Source: Platanthera guangdongensis | Taxonomy: Eukaryota; Streptophyta; Magnoliopsida; Asparagales; Orchidaceae | Direction of reading: 5' to 3' | DNA: 64,000 nucleotides | NCBI GenBank assembly: GCA_039583875.1 | Contig: CM077166.1 | Coordinates: 94,396,094-94,460,093, forward strand | Shown: piece by piece, positions 45,400 through 55,853 of the stretch | Numbering within the stretch: the stretch's first letter is position 1 | Layout of the letters: each line of letters begins with the position of its first letter | The notes under the pieces: generated by a model | The model's database searches: none | The model's input: only the letters and a program-made list of their open reading frames with translations | What the model was told of the DNA's origin: nothing | Position numbers and translations under genes: made by a program

Positions 45400-46899
45400 G
45401 GTGCAGCTGAAGAATAATCTGAAGAAGATTTGGTGAAAATCAATTATCTTGTAGGAACATCAGACTCCCTTTTGCTTAACTTCGGATCTTGAGAGCCAAT
45501 GATCTTCTGAAAAGAGACTGTAGGGACAACTTCTTCTGGATGTAAACTCATATATTCATCAACATTGAACATGTTTTTCTTCTGATATTTTTCTAGTTCT
45601 GGTTGCCTGTAAGTGGACATTGTAGTAAATTGAGAAGTGTGTCCTTACCGTCTGTCCTTGCTTTTTTATCTGAGCAATTGTAACTTGTTCCTTGAACCTA
45701 GCCATCCTGTAAATAGGATCTTGCTTTAGTTCTATCATAGGAGAAGCTGGCCTGTCTTGGCTTGAATATTGTTGACTGCTCTGAATGTTATTAGACTTAA
45801 ACCATCTAGGCCTATCCTTCTTGTACTGATTTGGTCTATAATAATGTGAAAATGGCCTCTAAGAAGAGGATAAACAACCTGCTGATCCTGCTGCTGGAGG
45901 AGGAGGAGGACGTCTCCTATACTTTGGAGGTGAATGATACCTCTTAATTTTCTTCCTCCTTTTCTGCTCATTTTTAGAGTACCTCGTCCAATATGGATGG
46001 TCTAGTGTAAGAGTAATCCCATGCATAATATAATAATGGATATCAACTGTAGATGAAGGTTGGGAGCAACCTTGACTGGAGCCTTTTTCCTGGATTTTCT
46101 TTTCTTAGCATCAGAATCTGTATGGACATCAGACTATTCCTTTGGCTGATCATACAATGCATCAATTTGTTTAACTACCTCATCAATTTTATCTACCTCT
46201 TCTATATCTTCGTTGAACAAATCATCAAAATTAGGCATAGGAGATTCATCCCATGCAAAAGTAGCAGGGGAATGAACCTGCTCAGGAAAATTCATTAAAT
46301 TATCATTCATAACATTTAGTGGGACTAGATTAACACTGGTAGAAGTAGCTCTGAGACTGGATCTAAGCTGTTCTAAAATAGGGGGATCAATAGGAGCAAT
46401 GTAACACACTAATGCTCTAGAGAGATCTTCTTCAAAAACTTGTAGACTGGGAATATTACTGTGTAGAAAATCAAAATCTGTTAATAAGGAATATAAATTT
46501 ACTGTAGGATTAATAATGACATCAACAACAGTAACAACTTCTGGAACTACTGTCAACTCATTCACAACTGAGATGAATTCAGTCATTTCTAAATCCCGAA
46601 CTTCAACAAAATTTGCTGCAGCTGGAACTGGAGCTTCAACTGCTGCTGCAACTATAACTAGAGCTTCTGCTGGTACTGCAACTGGAGCTTCTTCATCAAG
46701 CATCTCCCCCTGCCTAGATCCAGGGATAACTGAATCTAGGACATTAGAAGAAGGGACAGATTGGAGAGAGTCAATTTTAGAAGAGAGTTCAGCAATGGAG
46801 GACCACTAGAGCAAGAGCTTCATCCAAGAGCTTCTTGAGAGTAGGAGTGATGAAATCAAAAAGTTAATTAACAATTGATGAGAAGTCTAGATACATAAA
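45400..46899 (-). pseudogene. E8 ORF3, C-terminal half, degraded
   Basis: Reading leftward from 46899. The best frame (46703-46134) holds an Ala/Val/Pro stretch, then LLTDFDFLHSNIPSLQVFEEDLSRALV, matching the ORF3 middle of E10 (LLSAFDPVFYSCLPEVHAVQPPEDL), and ends with QIDALYDQ like E10's RIDALYD. Further left, a basic C-terminus with a Pro run (near 45890-45910) and several stops matches E10's tail. The N-terminal half lies beyond E9 (63739 onward). Its presence in a diverged relative shows ORF3 is an old part of this lineage. Confidence 0.7.
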
Positions 46900-47323
46900 T
46901 GTGGTTGTATGGAGACCGGGCGGTCTGGCGGTCTGATTCTGGTGGTTTAGAGATCGAGCGGTCTGTCGGTTTCTCTCCTTCGGTTTGGTGGATGGACTGT
47001 TGCTGTGGTTATCTGGGTGGTCTGACGGTTTGTCTCAGGTTGCTTAGAGATCGGGCAGTCTGTCATTCTCCTATGGCGGCTTGTTCTCTCTTTCTTATGG
47101 TGGCCAGGCGGTTAGCCTATTCGTCTAACCACGCGGCCTGTTCGGCTTGTTTTATGTTAAACCGCTTACACCTATAATTATTTAGTCCCACATTACTTAA
47201 TTTTAATCTCTCTCATCTCCTCCATTCTATAAAAGAGAGGTTATACATTTGTAATAGATATCTTTTTGGATTATAAAAAATTTTTTACTCCAATTTTTCG
47301 GACTCTTTTTTTCTGTTCGCACA
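46900..47323 (+). repeat. 5' LTR of E9
   Basis: Starts TGTGGTTGTATGG and ends TTCGCACA. U3 has a GACCGGGCGGTC/GGCGGTCTG array (46911-47150). TATAAAAG lies at 47228-47235. Confidence 0.9.
46911..47150 (+). repeat. GACCG/CGGTC palindrome array in E9 U3
   Basis: GACCGGGCGGTC is a 12 bp dyad. Variants (GATCGAGCGGTC, GATCGGGCAGTC, GGTGGTCTGACGG) follow, then GCGGTTAGCC and AACCGC words. In the right LTR (63325-63565) the corresponding copies differ at several CG sites. Confidence 0.8.
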
Positions 47324-47335
47324 TGGTATCAGAGG
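47324..47335 (+). other. E9 primer-binding site
   Basis: TGGTATCAGAGG directly after the LTR end; matches the initiator-tRNA-Met complement except the last base. Confidence 0.9.
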
Positions 47336-47876
47336 GACTCGATCTTTTGCTCCTTATTCTACGAGCTTCCTCTGTCCGCTCGACCTGTCCCCACGGCTTG
47401 CTCCTTCTTCTCGCGGCCTGTTTGCGACTTGTTTCTTCCGCCTGTTTGCGTCATGTTTGCACGGTTTCTATCTCTTTGTTGCTGCCCTTTGTGCGCGCGA
47501 CCTATCTCTTCTTTTTCTCCATGACCTGTTTTCGGGGTTGCTCTGCCTATCCTCTCCCTGCAATCTCCCTTTATTCGCACGGCCAGTTTCTATTCATGCA
47601 GACTCTGCTCTTTTTGCACGACATGTTTGGCTTTCTTGCGAACTCCTCCCAGTTTGCGTGGTCTTCTCTCTCTCCTATTCGCGCAGCCTTCTCTCTAGCT
47701 GTGTGACTTCTTTACCTATGCTTTGCTCTACTTCTTGGCTGCGGACTTCCTAGCCGCACGTCCTGCTTGCTGGTCGCCCAGCTTGGTGTGTCTGCCCTTG
47801 TCACCGCGACCTTCTTTCTCTCGGCTTCTTGTTGTTCTCACGCGGTGTACTGGTTGCTCGTGTGATCTCTCGTCTA
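47336..47876 (+). other. E9 pyrimidine-rich leader, gag absent
   Basis: A C/T-rich 540 bp stretch with a loose repeat of GCGGCCTGTTTGC-like words (near 47403-47660). Neither a UBN2 gag domain nor a zinc knuckle is seen in any frame. Gag normally sits here, so it appears deleted. Confidence 0.55.
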
Positions 47877-48416
47877 TGGCCTCCACCTCCTCCACGCAGT
47901 CCGCCTCGGTGGTCACGTCTTCCGGTAGTGCCCGTGTTGTTACTCACGATAGATGGTTGATCGACTCTGGTGCTACTAATCATAAGACAGGCAATCCTCA
48001 GTGTTTTTCTCATCTAGAAACACATGATTGTGTTCCCCCGGTCTTGGTTGCGGACGGCTCTTCCTCACCGGTCAATGGGACGGGAGTGGTTCAAGTCACT
48101 CCGTCTCTTCGCTTGATAGATACCCTCTATGTGGCCAAGTTCCCTTACAATTTATTATCGGTTTCTTCTCTATGCAAGCAACTACGGTGTTCCGTCACAT
48201 TCACTCCTACTTCTTGTTCTTTTAAGGTTCTGAAATCCCAATGGATGATTGCTACTGGGACTGAGAGCGAAAACCTCTACTTCCTCGATAATGTTTCTGC
48301 TCTATCCTCCTTCTCCTCCTCCTCTACAAATCTTCTCCAATGGCATATTCGCATTTATCATGCTCCTCCCCTGCTTACTCTCCAGCTTCTGCCCCACCTC
48401 CCTCCTCATCATCCAC
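47877..48416 (+). pseudogene. E9 protease and start of GAG-preintegrase region
   Basis: A protein starting MASTSSTQS at 47877 leads straight into DRWLIDSGATNHKTGN, the Copia aspartic protease catalytic motif (DSGA), then VADGSSSPVNGTG and LLSVSSLCKQL. It continues to LYFLDN and the pre-integrase His region (QWHIRIYHAP) before E10 interrupts at 48417. The MAS(T/S)S start is typical of gag N-termini in this group, so a gag deletion may have fused the gag start to protease (inference). Confidence 0.8.
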
Positions 48417-49998
48417 TGTTGGAACACCCTATTACTAATTTGGGTCAGGATCACTATGTCTCTAGGAATCTGTGTTTGACCTTCTGTATAGCTTAATAGG
48501 TCAATTAGAATTGAGTCTAAGGGATCAGGAGTCTAGGTTTGGAAGCTGCCTTGAAGACCAAAGTTTTTCTGGGAACTAAGTCAAATCGTCGAGCTCAGCA
48601 CGACGTTTCGTCGAACTCCGGTCGACGATCGTCTAGCTCAACTTCTGCAGATCGTCGAGCTCCATTCGACGATCGCTAAGCTCAACTTCTGCAGATCGTC
48701 GAGCTCCATTCGACGATCGCTGAGCTCAACTTCGCAATATCGTCGAACTCCATTCGACGATCGGTGAGCTCAGGTCGACGATTTTGACTCTGCACTGGAT
48801 CCTTATCTCTGAGCTCAGTTCGACGATCTTTGAGCTCAGATCGACTATTTCTTTGCTGCTTGCATTTTCCAGGTCGTTGAGCTCAGCTCGACGATAGCAG
48901 AGCTCAGTTCGACGATTTCAGTTATCTTTCAGAATTCAAATTCAAATCAGATAGAAGTTATTCTGCATTTAATTCAGAAGATCTGCCAGCCGTTTTCATT
49001 TACTCCTGGAGCAAGTTTCAAGGGATTTTTCAAGGAACAAATCAGTGGACTTTCCTTAGAAGAAATTATGCAATTAAGGCTGTAATCAATGCAGACCAAC
49101 GGCTATCTTTGACAGAGTAATATCCTATTCAGACACAGAGAATAAAAGACAGAATGTTTTTTTTTTGAATAAATAACAAGAAATACAGAGATTGACAAGG
49201 AGAGGACACACAACTCAATATACAGAGACCCTTTTGAAAATATTCTGTCAACAAGAATTCTGAAGAACACTCATCAAAGAGATCAAGCTTTCAAACAAAT
49301 CTTCAGATCTCTTCAGCTCTCAAGTGTTCAAGGCCAACATCATTTCAAGACTCCAGACACTCAACATTTCAGCTTGCTGAAATCATCTTTTGCTGGAGAT
49401 CTATCTTTGAAGGCCTATCACCCTCAGCAAAGCTCATCTTCCTGAAGATCAAGGACTCAGGGGGAGCTTTGAAATCCATCCACTTAGTCTTCTCAGTTGA
49501 TTGAGAAAGAGAAGACTGCCATCACTCTCTCACCCCCACTCTGTAAAGGGTTTTTCAAACTCCCTTCAAAAGTTTGAATCTGGTTTTTGAGCACCTTGTC
49601 AAAAGCTCATTGGTGGCAAGACACCTGATCAAAAAATCTGTTTTGGTTTTTGAGCACCTTATCAAAAGCTCATTGGTGCCCAGGACACCTGATCAACTCA
49701 TCCTGCAGTGGATTCCTACCTAGGGTGGTAGAAGAGTGGATGTACCCAAGTTGGGGAACCACTATAATTCCTTGTGTCATCTGGTTTTGCATGTTTTCTT
49801 TTTGTTTCTGGCCTAGATTTTCTTGTGCTTAGTTTCTGCATAGCTTAGTTTGTGATTAGTTTTATTTCTGCTTCCCTGCTTACACTCATTACAACAATTG
49901 TTGTAAAGCTTTGCAAAAGTTTTTCTTTGTGTTTTAAAAAGCACCATATACTCTATTCACCCCCCTCTAGAGTATATCAGATCTAGTTTCCCCTTTCA
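48417..49998 (+). repeat. 5' LTR of E10
   Basis: Ends CCCCTTTCA before the primer-binding site. The U3 array lies at 48586-48930. It shares the R-U5 direct repeats with E3 (TTTTTGAGCACCTTRTCAAA twice). The TATA-like box of E3 is not present at the matching place; a different promoter element must be used if active. Confidence 0.95.
48586..48930 (+). promoter_or_regulatory. TCGTCGAGC/AAC ... TTCGACGATC array in E10 U3
   Basis: About ten half-site pairs such as ATCGTCGAGCTCC-ATTCGACGATCGC, three of them in a near-perfect tandem of ~50 bp units (48650-48765). Sites alternate with GAGCTCA. Much cleaner than in E3. Confidence 0.85.
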
Positions 49999-50000
49999 AT

Positions 50001-50012
50001 TGGTATCAAAGC
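50001..50012 (+). other. E10 primer-binding site
   Basis: TGGTATCAAAGC, followed by GAGG, two bases after the LTR; same one-base variant of the initiator-tRNA-Met site as E3. Confidence 0.9.
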
Positions 50013-50127
50013 GAGGTTGGTTAAACATACCATATCTGTTTGGTTGTACAGGCTAACACCTGAACCCCAAGATCCCAATCTAGATCCTTCTTTTATATTT
50101 CATTATTAGATTTAGCTTGCACAAATC

Positions 50128-52196
50128 ATGGCCCAAAACAAAGATTATGCTAGCACCAGACCTCCAGTGTGCAATCTGTCAAAGTTTGCACTTTGGAAAG
50201 CAAGGATTAGACTCTACATGAATTCTATTGACGAAGACATTTTTAATTCTGTTTTGACAGTGTGTCCAAGACCTCCAGAGGGCACAAGCACAAATGCTGT
50301 TCCACCTCCATCAGGAACAGATGCTGACATCAAAAAGTGGAAAGTAGCTGATGCCAAGGCAATGAACATTTTAGCTCAGACAATGTCAGATGACATTTTT
50401 CAAAAAGTAGCTGAATGCAATTCAGCCAAGGAAATTTGGGACAAGCTCTCAGAAATTATCTCTGGCTCAGCTGATGAGAGAAAGGACAGAAGATCCCATC
50501 TCATCTCCCAATATGAGAACTTCAAGAAGGGAGAAACAGAGTCAGTGGGAGACATGTACAACAGACTGAGTCTAATTGTCAGTGAACTGAGGACATTAGA
50601 CAAAGAGATCTCACTGACAGAACTCAATGACAAGATCCTAATGTGCTTCCCCAGCACTTGGGATTCAAGAATCTGGCCAATTAAAGATGCCAGAAGTCTG
50701 AATGAGATCACCACTGAAGCCTTGTTGGGTAAGCTCAAATCTTATGAGCTACTCATCAAGAACAGAGAGGAAGAACAGAAGGCTGCTCCACCAGCCACAA
50801 GAAAGGAGAAGACTATAGCATTCAAGGCAACTGAGGATCTGCCTGAAGAAAAAGGAACAACCAATGATGAACTTCTCAGCTTGTTGGCCAAAAGATTCTA
50901 TAAGATGGCCAGAAAGGACTTCAGAAGAAGATCATACAAGGAGCAGGAAAGCCAAGGTATGACAAGTCCATTGGCAATAGCAAAGACATCATTTGCTTTG
51001 GTTGCAGGAAACCAGGGCATATGGTTCCTGACTGTCCAGAGAACAAGAACAAGGACAGAAGGGACAGAAAAGAAAGAAGAAAGGAGAAGGACTCCAAAAG
51101 GAATGGAAGTAGCAAACCTTCCTCCAGCAGAAATAAGCACACAAGGAAAGGATTTGTTGCTGAATCCTGGAGTGAGACTGAAGAGGAGTCAGAAGCCTCT
51201 TCCAGCTCAAGTGATGATGAGGATGATGCAGAGGAAAAGGAGTTCTGCATGATGGCAATCAATGCCTCACAACACAACTCAGAGGAAGAGGAGTCAGAGT
51301 CAGACTCAGAGACTCAACCTGAAGAAGATCAGGTAATCAGCTCTTTTGATTTTACTTCAGAAGATTTTAAATTTGAATTTAAAGCACTATGTTTAGACCT
51401 GCTAAAGTCTGAGAAAGAGATCATCTCTCTCAGAAATCAATTATCTGAACAAAGTGGTTTAAAATCAGAAAACCTCAAACTCTCTCAGGAGTTGGAGAAC
51501 TATAGGGAACAGATAGCTTCACTGAAGAGTGAACTCTCTGAGGCCAAGAAGCTTGAAGAATCTCTCAATGGGAGAAGCATCAAGCTGATGGACATCACAA
51601 GCACAGTGAACTCAAGATTCAACAGTACACTGGGCTTGGGTGCCTCATCCAGCCAACCTATTGTTCTAACAACCCCTATCAAGTTCATTTCTGACAAGGG
51701 AAAGGGAGTTGTAGAGGTTGCCAGGAAAAATTCTGATCTGCCTCAGAAAACTAAAGTCCAGCACAAATCGTCGAACGGAGATCGACGATCGCCGAATGAA
51801 GATCGACGATCGCCGAACGCAGCTCGACGATCTCAGGACAAATCGTCGAACGCTGATCGACGATCTAAGCCAAGATCGTCGAACGCTGGTCGACGATCCC
51901 ATATACCTGACCTCAGCCATAGTCGACAGTCGAACGGAGCTCGACGATCTGACCCAAGATCGTCGAACTCAGCTCCAAGATCGTCGAACAGAGGTCAGAG
52001 CTCTGGAAATTTTTTCAATGGCAAGTCAAAATTGAATCCTGAGGGTTTTTCATCCCAAACCTTCAACCCTGAATGGATTTTACCTCCAAGGAGATATCAT
52101 CCTGAAGGATATAAGAGTCAGCCAGGGATATCTTTCATCTCTGAATTTAAAGGTTATCAACCTAGGCCCAAGGTAAACTGGGTCAAAAACAAGTGA
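50128..52196 (+). pseudogene. E10 gag
   Basis: Starts MAQNKDYASTRPP. UBN2-type gag domain at about residues 60-200 (IWDKLSEIISGSADERKDRR; LSLIVSELRTLDKEI). One base appears lost in an A run near 50950, so the zinc knuckle (CFGCRKPGHMVPDC, all four ligands present) is read in the next frame, together with the Lys-rich and acidic stretches, a Leu/Glu coiled-coil segment, and an Arg/Ser repeat region encoded by the palindrome motif. It ends VNWVKNK-TGA at 52194-52196. E3 breaks at a different place, so the 50950 shift is a private mutation, not a programmed site. Confidence 0.88.
51768..51995 (+). repeat. Palindrome motif array inside E10 gag
   Basis: About seven TCGTCGAAC...CGACGATC units are set in frame, giving SSN-x-DRRS-like peptides (RRS six times). 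The same region in E3 is 19598-19775. The DNA word equals the LTR motif. Confidence 0.85.
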
Positions 52197-52197
52197 A

Positions 52198-55100
52198 TTG
52201 TTTTATGTGCAGGTGAAGACCTATCCAACATCTAACCAGCAATGGTATTTGGATAGTGGGTGCTCTAAGCACATGACAGGGAACAAGGACAACCTTAATT
52301 CCTTTAGAGCCAAGCTTGGACCCAAGGTTATCTTTGGTGACTCCAACTTTGGACAAACTAAAGGTTATGGAGCAGTCCAGATTGGTTCTGTAACCTTCAA
52401 GAAGGTAGCATATGTGGAAGGACTGAAGCACAACCTAATCAGCATCAGTCAGCTATGTGATGAAGGCTACCAGGTGACCTTCAGCAAAACCTTATGCAAA
52501 ATCAAGTCAGAGGACAACACAACTGTGTTGACAGGTAAAAGGAAAGGTAACATCTACCTAGTAGATTTTCTTTCAACTACTATAGATATCTGTTTATTCA
52601 ACTCAGTCTGTAGACCAAATGTTTTATGGCATAAGAGACTAGGACACCTAAACCTTAGAACTATTGCTAGGCTATCCAAGGACAACCTTGTTAGAGGACT
52701 ACCTTCTGGCCCCTACAAGAAGGAAGGACTCTGCAAGGCTTGTCAATTAGGCAAGCAAACTAAAAACAGTTTCAAGTCACTTAATAAGAGTGATTCACCT
52801 AGGATATTGTATCTGTTACACATGGATCTATTTGGACCCATCACAGTACAAAGCCTAGGAGGGAAATCCTACACTTTAGTGATTGTAGATGACTTCTCTA
52901 GATTCACTTGGGTGTTCTTTCTAAGGAAGAAGTCTGATAACTTTAAGTGTCTGACAGAGTTTCTCAAATGTATAAAGATTGAGTTCAATACTCACATTGC
53001 CCTGATCAGAAGTGATCATGGGACAGAGTTTGATTCTCTTCTTATGCAAGAGTTCTGTCAGAGTGAAGGGATCAGGCATACTTTCTCAGCTCCTAGAACT
53101 CCTCAACAAAATGGGGTAGCTGAAAGGAAAAATAGAACCCTTATTGAATCTGCCACTACATTGTTGTCAGATGCTCATCTACCTCTATCCTTCTGGGCAG
53201 AGGCAGTGAACACCTCCAACTATGTGCTGAACAGAAGTCTGATACATAAACTGAAGGGAAAGACTCCCTATGAATTACTCAAAGGGAAGAAACCTAAAGT
53301 TGACTATTTCAAAATTTTTGGTTGCACTTGCTATATTCACAATAATGATAAGAAATATTTAGCAAAATTTCAAGCCAAAGCTGATGAAGGAGTGTTTCTG
53401 GGATACTCCATGATCAGCAAGGCCTATAGGGTATACAATAAATCATCATTGAAAATTGAGGAATCTGTTCATGTTTCTTTTGATGAAACTAACATGTCTT
53501 TCAAGGAGAAGATTTCTTCTACCATAGAACCTTTGCAGGAACACTCTCTAGTTGAAGATATGAACAAGTTACAGGTTGCTCAAGAGAATGAAAGCAGTGA
53601 AGATGAAGGGAATGCTCAACACATTGAAGCCCAACTTGAAGAGCCAGTTGTTGTACCACAAGAGGAAACAACAACACAGGTTGGTGAACAATCAACACCC
53701 CCTGTTGATTTAGTAACATCAAGAGACCATCCAATTACCCAAATAATTGGAGAACTCTCAGCTGGTGTGCAAACCAGAAATCAGGTCAACCAAAACCTGT
53801 TGCACACCTGCTTCCTTTCTCAAATTGAACCTCAGTCCATTCAAGATGCAGAGCAAGATCCACACTGGATCATTGCCATGCAAGAGGAGTTGCATCAATT
53901 TGAGAGGAACAAAGTATGGGAACTAGTGCCAAAGCCAAAGGATCATTCCATTGTTGGAACAAAATGGGTATTCAGAAACAAACTGGATGATCAAGGAGTA
54001 ATAATAAGGAACAAGGCAAGGCTAGTTGCCCAGGGATATTCTCAAGAAGAAGGAATTGACTACGACCAGACCTTTGCACCTGTTGCAAGATTAGAAGCCA
54101 TCAGAATATTTCTAGCTTATGCAGCTCACAAAGGCTTCAAGGTTTATCAGATGGATGTCAAGAGTGCCTTTTTAAATGGAGACATCAAAGAGGAAGTCTA
54201 TGTCAGACAACCTCCAGGTTTTATCTCTCCAACTTACCCTGATTATGTTTTCAAACTACATAAAGCATTATATGGTCTCAAGCAAGCTCCTAGAGCATGG
54301 TATGAGACCCTAGCATGCTTTCTCTTGGAAAATGGTTTTATAAGGGGTAGAGTAGACCAAACTCTTTTTATTAGAACCCATAAGTCCCATACCCTACTAG
54401 TACAAATTTATGTAGACGATATCATTTTTGGTTCTACTGACTCAAAATTGTGCAGAAGGTTTTCTAACCTAATGCATTCTAAATTTGAGATGAGTAGCAT
54501 GGGTGAGCTATCCTTCTTCCTAGGATTGCAAGTCAAACAACATGCTGAAGGCATCTTTATTTCTCAAACCAAATATGCTAATGAGCTGGTTAAGAAATTT
54601 GGCATGTCTGAGGCATCTTGTATGAAAACACCCATGCCTACCAATGCTGTATTGATGCTGATGAACATGGGAAACCTGTTGATCAGACAACATATAGAGC
54701 AATGATTGGCTCTTTACTGTATCTTACAGCTAGTAGACCAGATATAATGTTTGCTACATGTATATGTGCTAGATTCCAAGTTAGCCCTAGAGAGTCACAC
54801 CTCACATTAGTAAAGAGGATTCTTAGGTATGTTAAAAGTTGTCCAAATCTAGGTCTCTGGTATCCAAAAGATTCAGCATTTGAGTTAACTGGATTCTCTG
54901 ATGCTGATTATGCTGGATGCAGAATTGACAGGAAAAGCACCAGTGGAACTTGTCAGTTCCTTGGTGATAGACTTGTCTCCTGGTTTTGTAAGAAACAAAC
55001 ATCTGTGTCAACTTCAACTGCTGAAGCTGAATATATGGCTGCAGGCAGTTGTTGTTCACAAATATTGTGGATTCAAAATCAACTCCTAGACTATGGTTAC

Positions 55101-55362
55101 AACTTAGAGAAGTCCAAAAATCTTTTGTGACAATACAAGTGCTATTTCCATAGCTCAAAATCCAGTCCTCCATAGTAGGACAAAACACATAGAGATTAGG
55201 CATCATTTCTTAAGGGACAATGTTGAAAAGAACAAAATTGAACTGCAGTATATCCCAACTGATTTACAAAGGGGAGATATTTTCACCAAGCCTTTGGATG
55301 AAAAGAAACACACTTTCTTCCTAAATAAGTTAGGAATGTTAGATGGAGGAAGTCTTAAATAA
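52198..55362 (+). pseudogene. E10 pol (protease-integrase-RT-RNase H)
   Basis: Begins in the +1 frame after the gag stop (first ATG 52198). Protease: [13 protein letters not shown]. Integrase zinc finger: HKRLGHLN with [28 protein letters not shown] and [13 protein letters not shown], all present. Reverse transcriptase: DVKSAFLNG, then [12 protein letters not shown], and catalytic YVDDIIFG (about 54413-54436). RNase H: SDADYAGC, then STSTAEAEYMA. One-base loss near 54655 and one-base gain near 55115 break the frame late; the end is at 55362. Nearly all catalytic residues are intact. The product would copy and integrate the element; this copy could only do so in part or by complementation. Confidence 0.92.
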
Positions 55363-55444
55363 TCCCCAAGATTTTGAAAGCTAAAATTGACCAAGACTAG
55401 GCAAAAATTCTGATTTTCCTTAGTGTCTAGAATTTTCTGATCTC

Positions 55445-55742
55445 TGAACTGCGCTCGACGATTTCCCCAAAGATCGTCGAACGGAGATCGACGATTTCCA
55501 GAATCGTCGAACTGAGTTCAGCGCCCCTCAGATAGCATGAACTGTCTCCTTCGGTCAACGATCGTCGAACGGCGCTCGACGATCGTTGTTCCCTGAACGA
55601 TCGTCGAACGGAGCTCGACGCCTTTCCAGATCGTCGAACGGAGATCGACGATGTTGGAGTCTCTTCAGATTCCTTTAGAAGCCTCGATCGTCGAACTGAG
55701 TTCAACGATCTTTCCATTTCTGCGTCGAACCCTAATATAAAA
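55445..55742 (+). promoter_or_regulatory. Motif array plus TATA-like box upstream of E10 ORF3
   Basis: Seven or so TCGTCGAACGGAG...TCGACGA units lie between pol and ORF3, then TATAAAA at 55736-55742. A leader of ~110 bp follows, with a possible splice acceptor (GTTTTTGCAG) just before ACCATGGCC. E3 has the same order at the same place. I infer an internal promoter for ORF3 or a cis-site for a self-encoded factor. Confidence 0.6.
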
Positions 55743-55853
55743 CTCATTTTTCGCCGTCGTTCTCTCTTGCGCTTTCAATTTCTCTGCAGAAATTTTCTTC
55801 CCTCCAAACAGTTCTACCTTGGTCGTTTTGTTTGTTAAGTTTTTGCAGGTACC

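Larger units (their letters stand above)
43951..46899 (-). mobile_element. E8 (first part): SIRE-like Copia element, minus strand
   Basis: Contains the 3' LTR (43951-45237) and the C-terminal half of an ORF3-type gene, both reading leftward. The element is interrupted at 46899 by E9 and resumes at 63739. The duplication ATAAA on both sides of E9 (46895-46899, 63739-63743) confirms the join. It is related to E3/E10 but clearly diverged. Confidence 0.85.

Noticed and set aside
47266..47753. Leu/Ser/Cys-rich ORFs (47266-47706, 47457-47753) as E9 gag or a membrane protein
   Set aside because: They come from a C/T-rich leader with repeated CCTGTTTGC words; no gag motif is seen.
50930..50960. Programmed frameshift inside E10 gag
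   Set aside because: E3 breaks at a different position (~18737) and is in frame here, so this is a private one-base loss.
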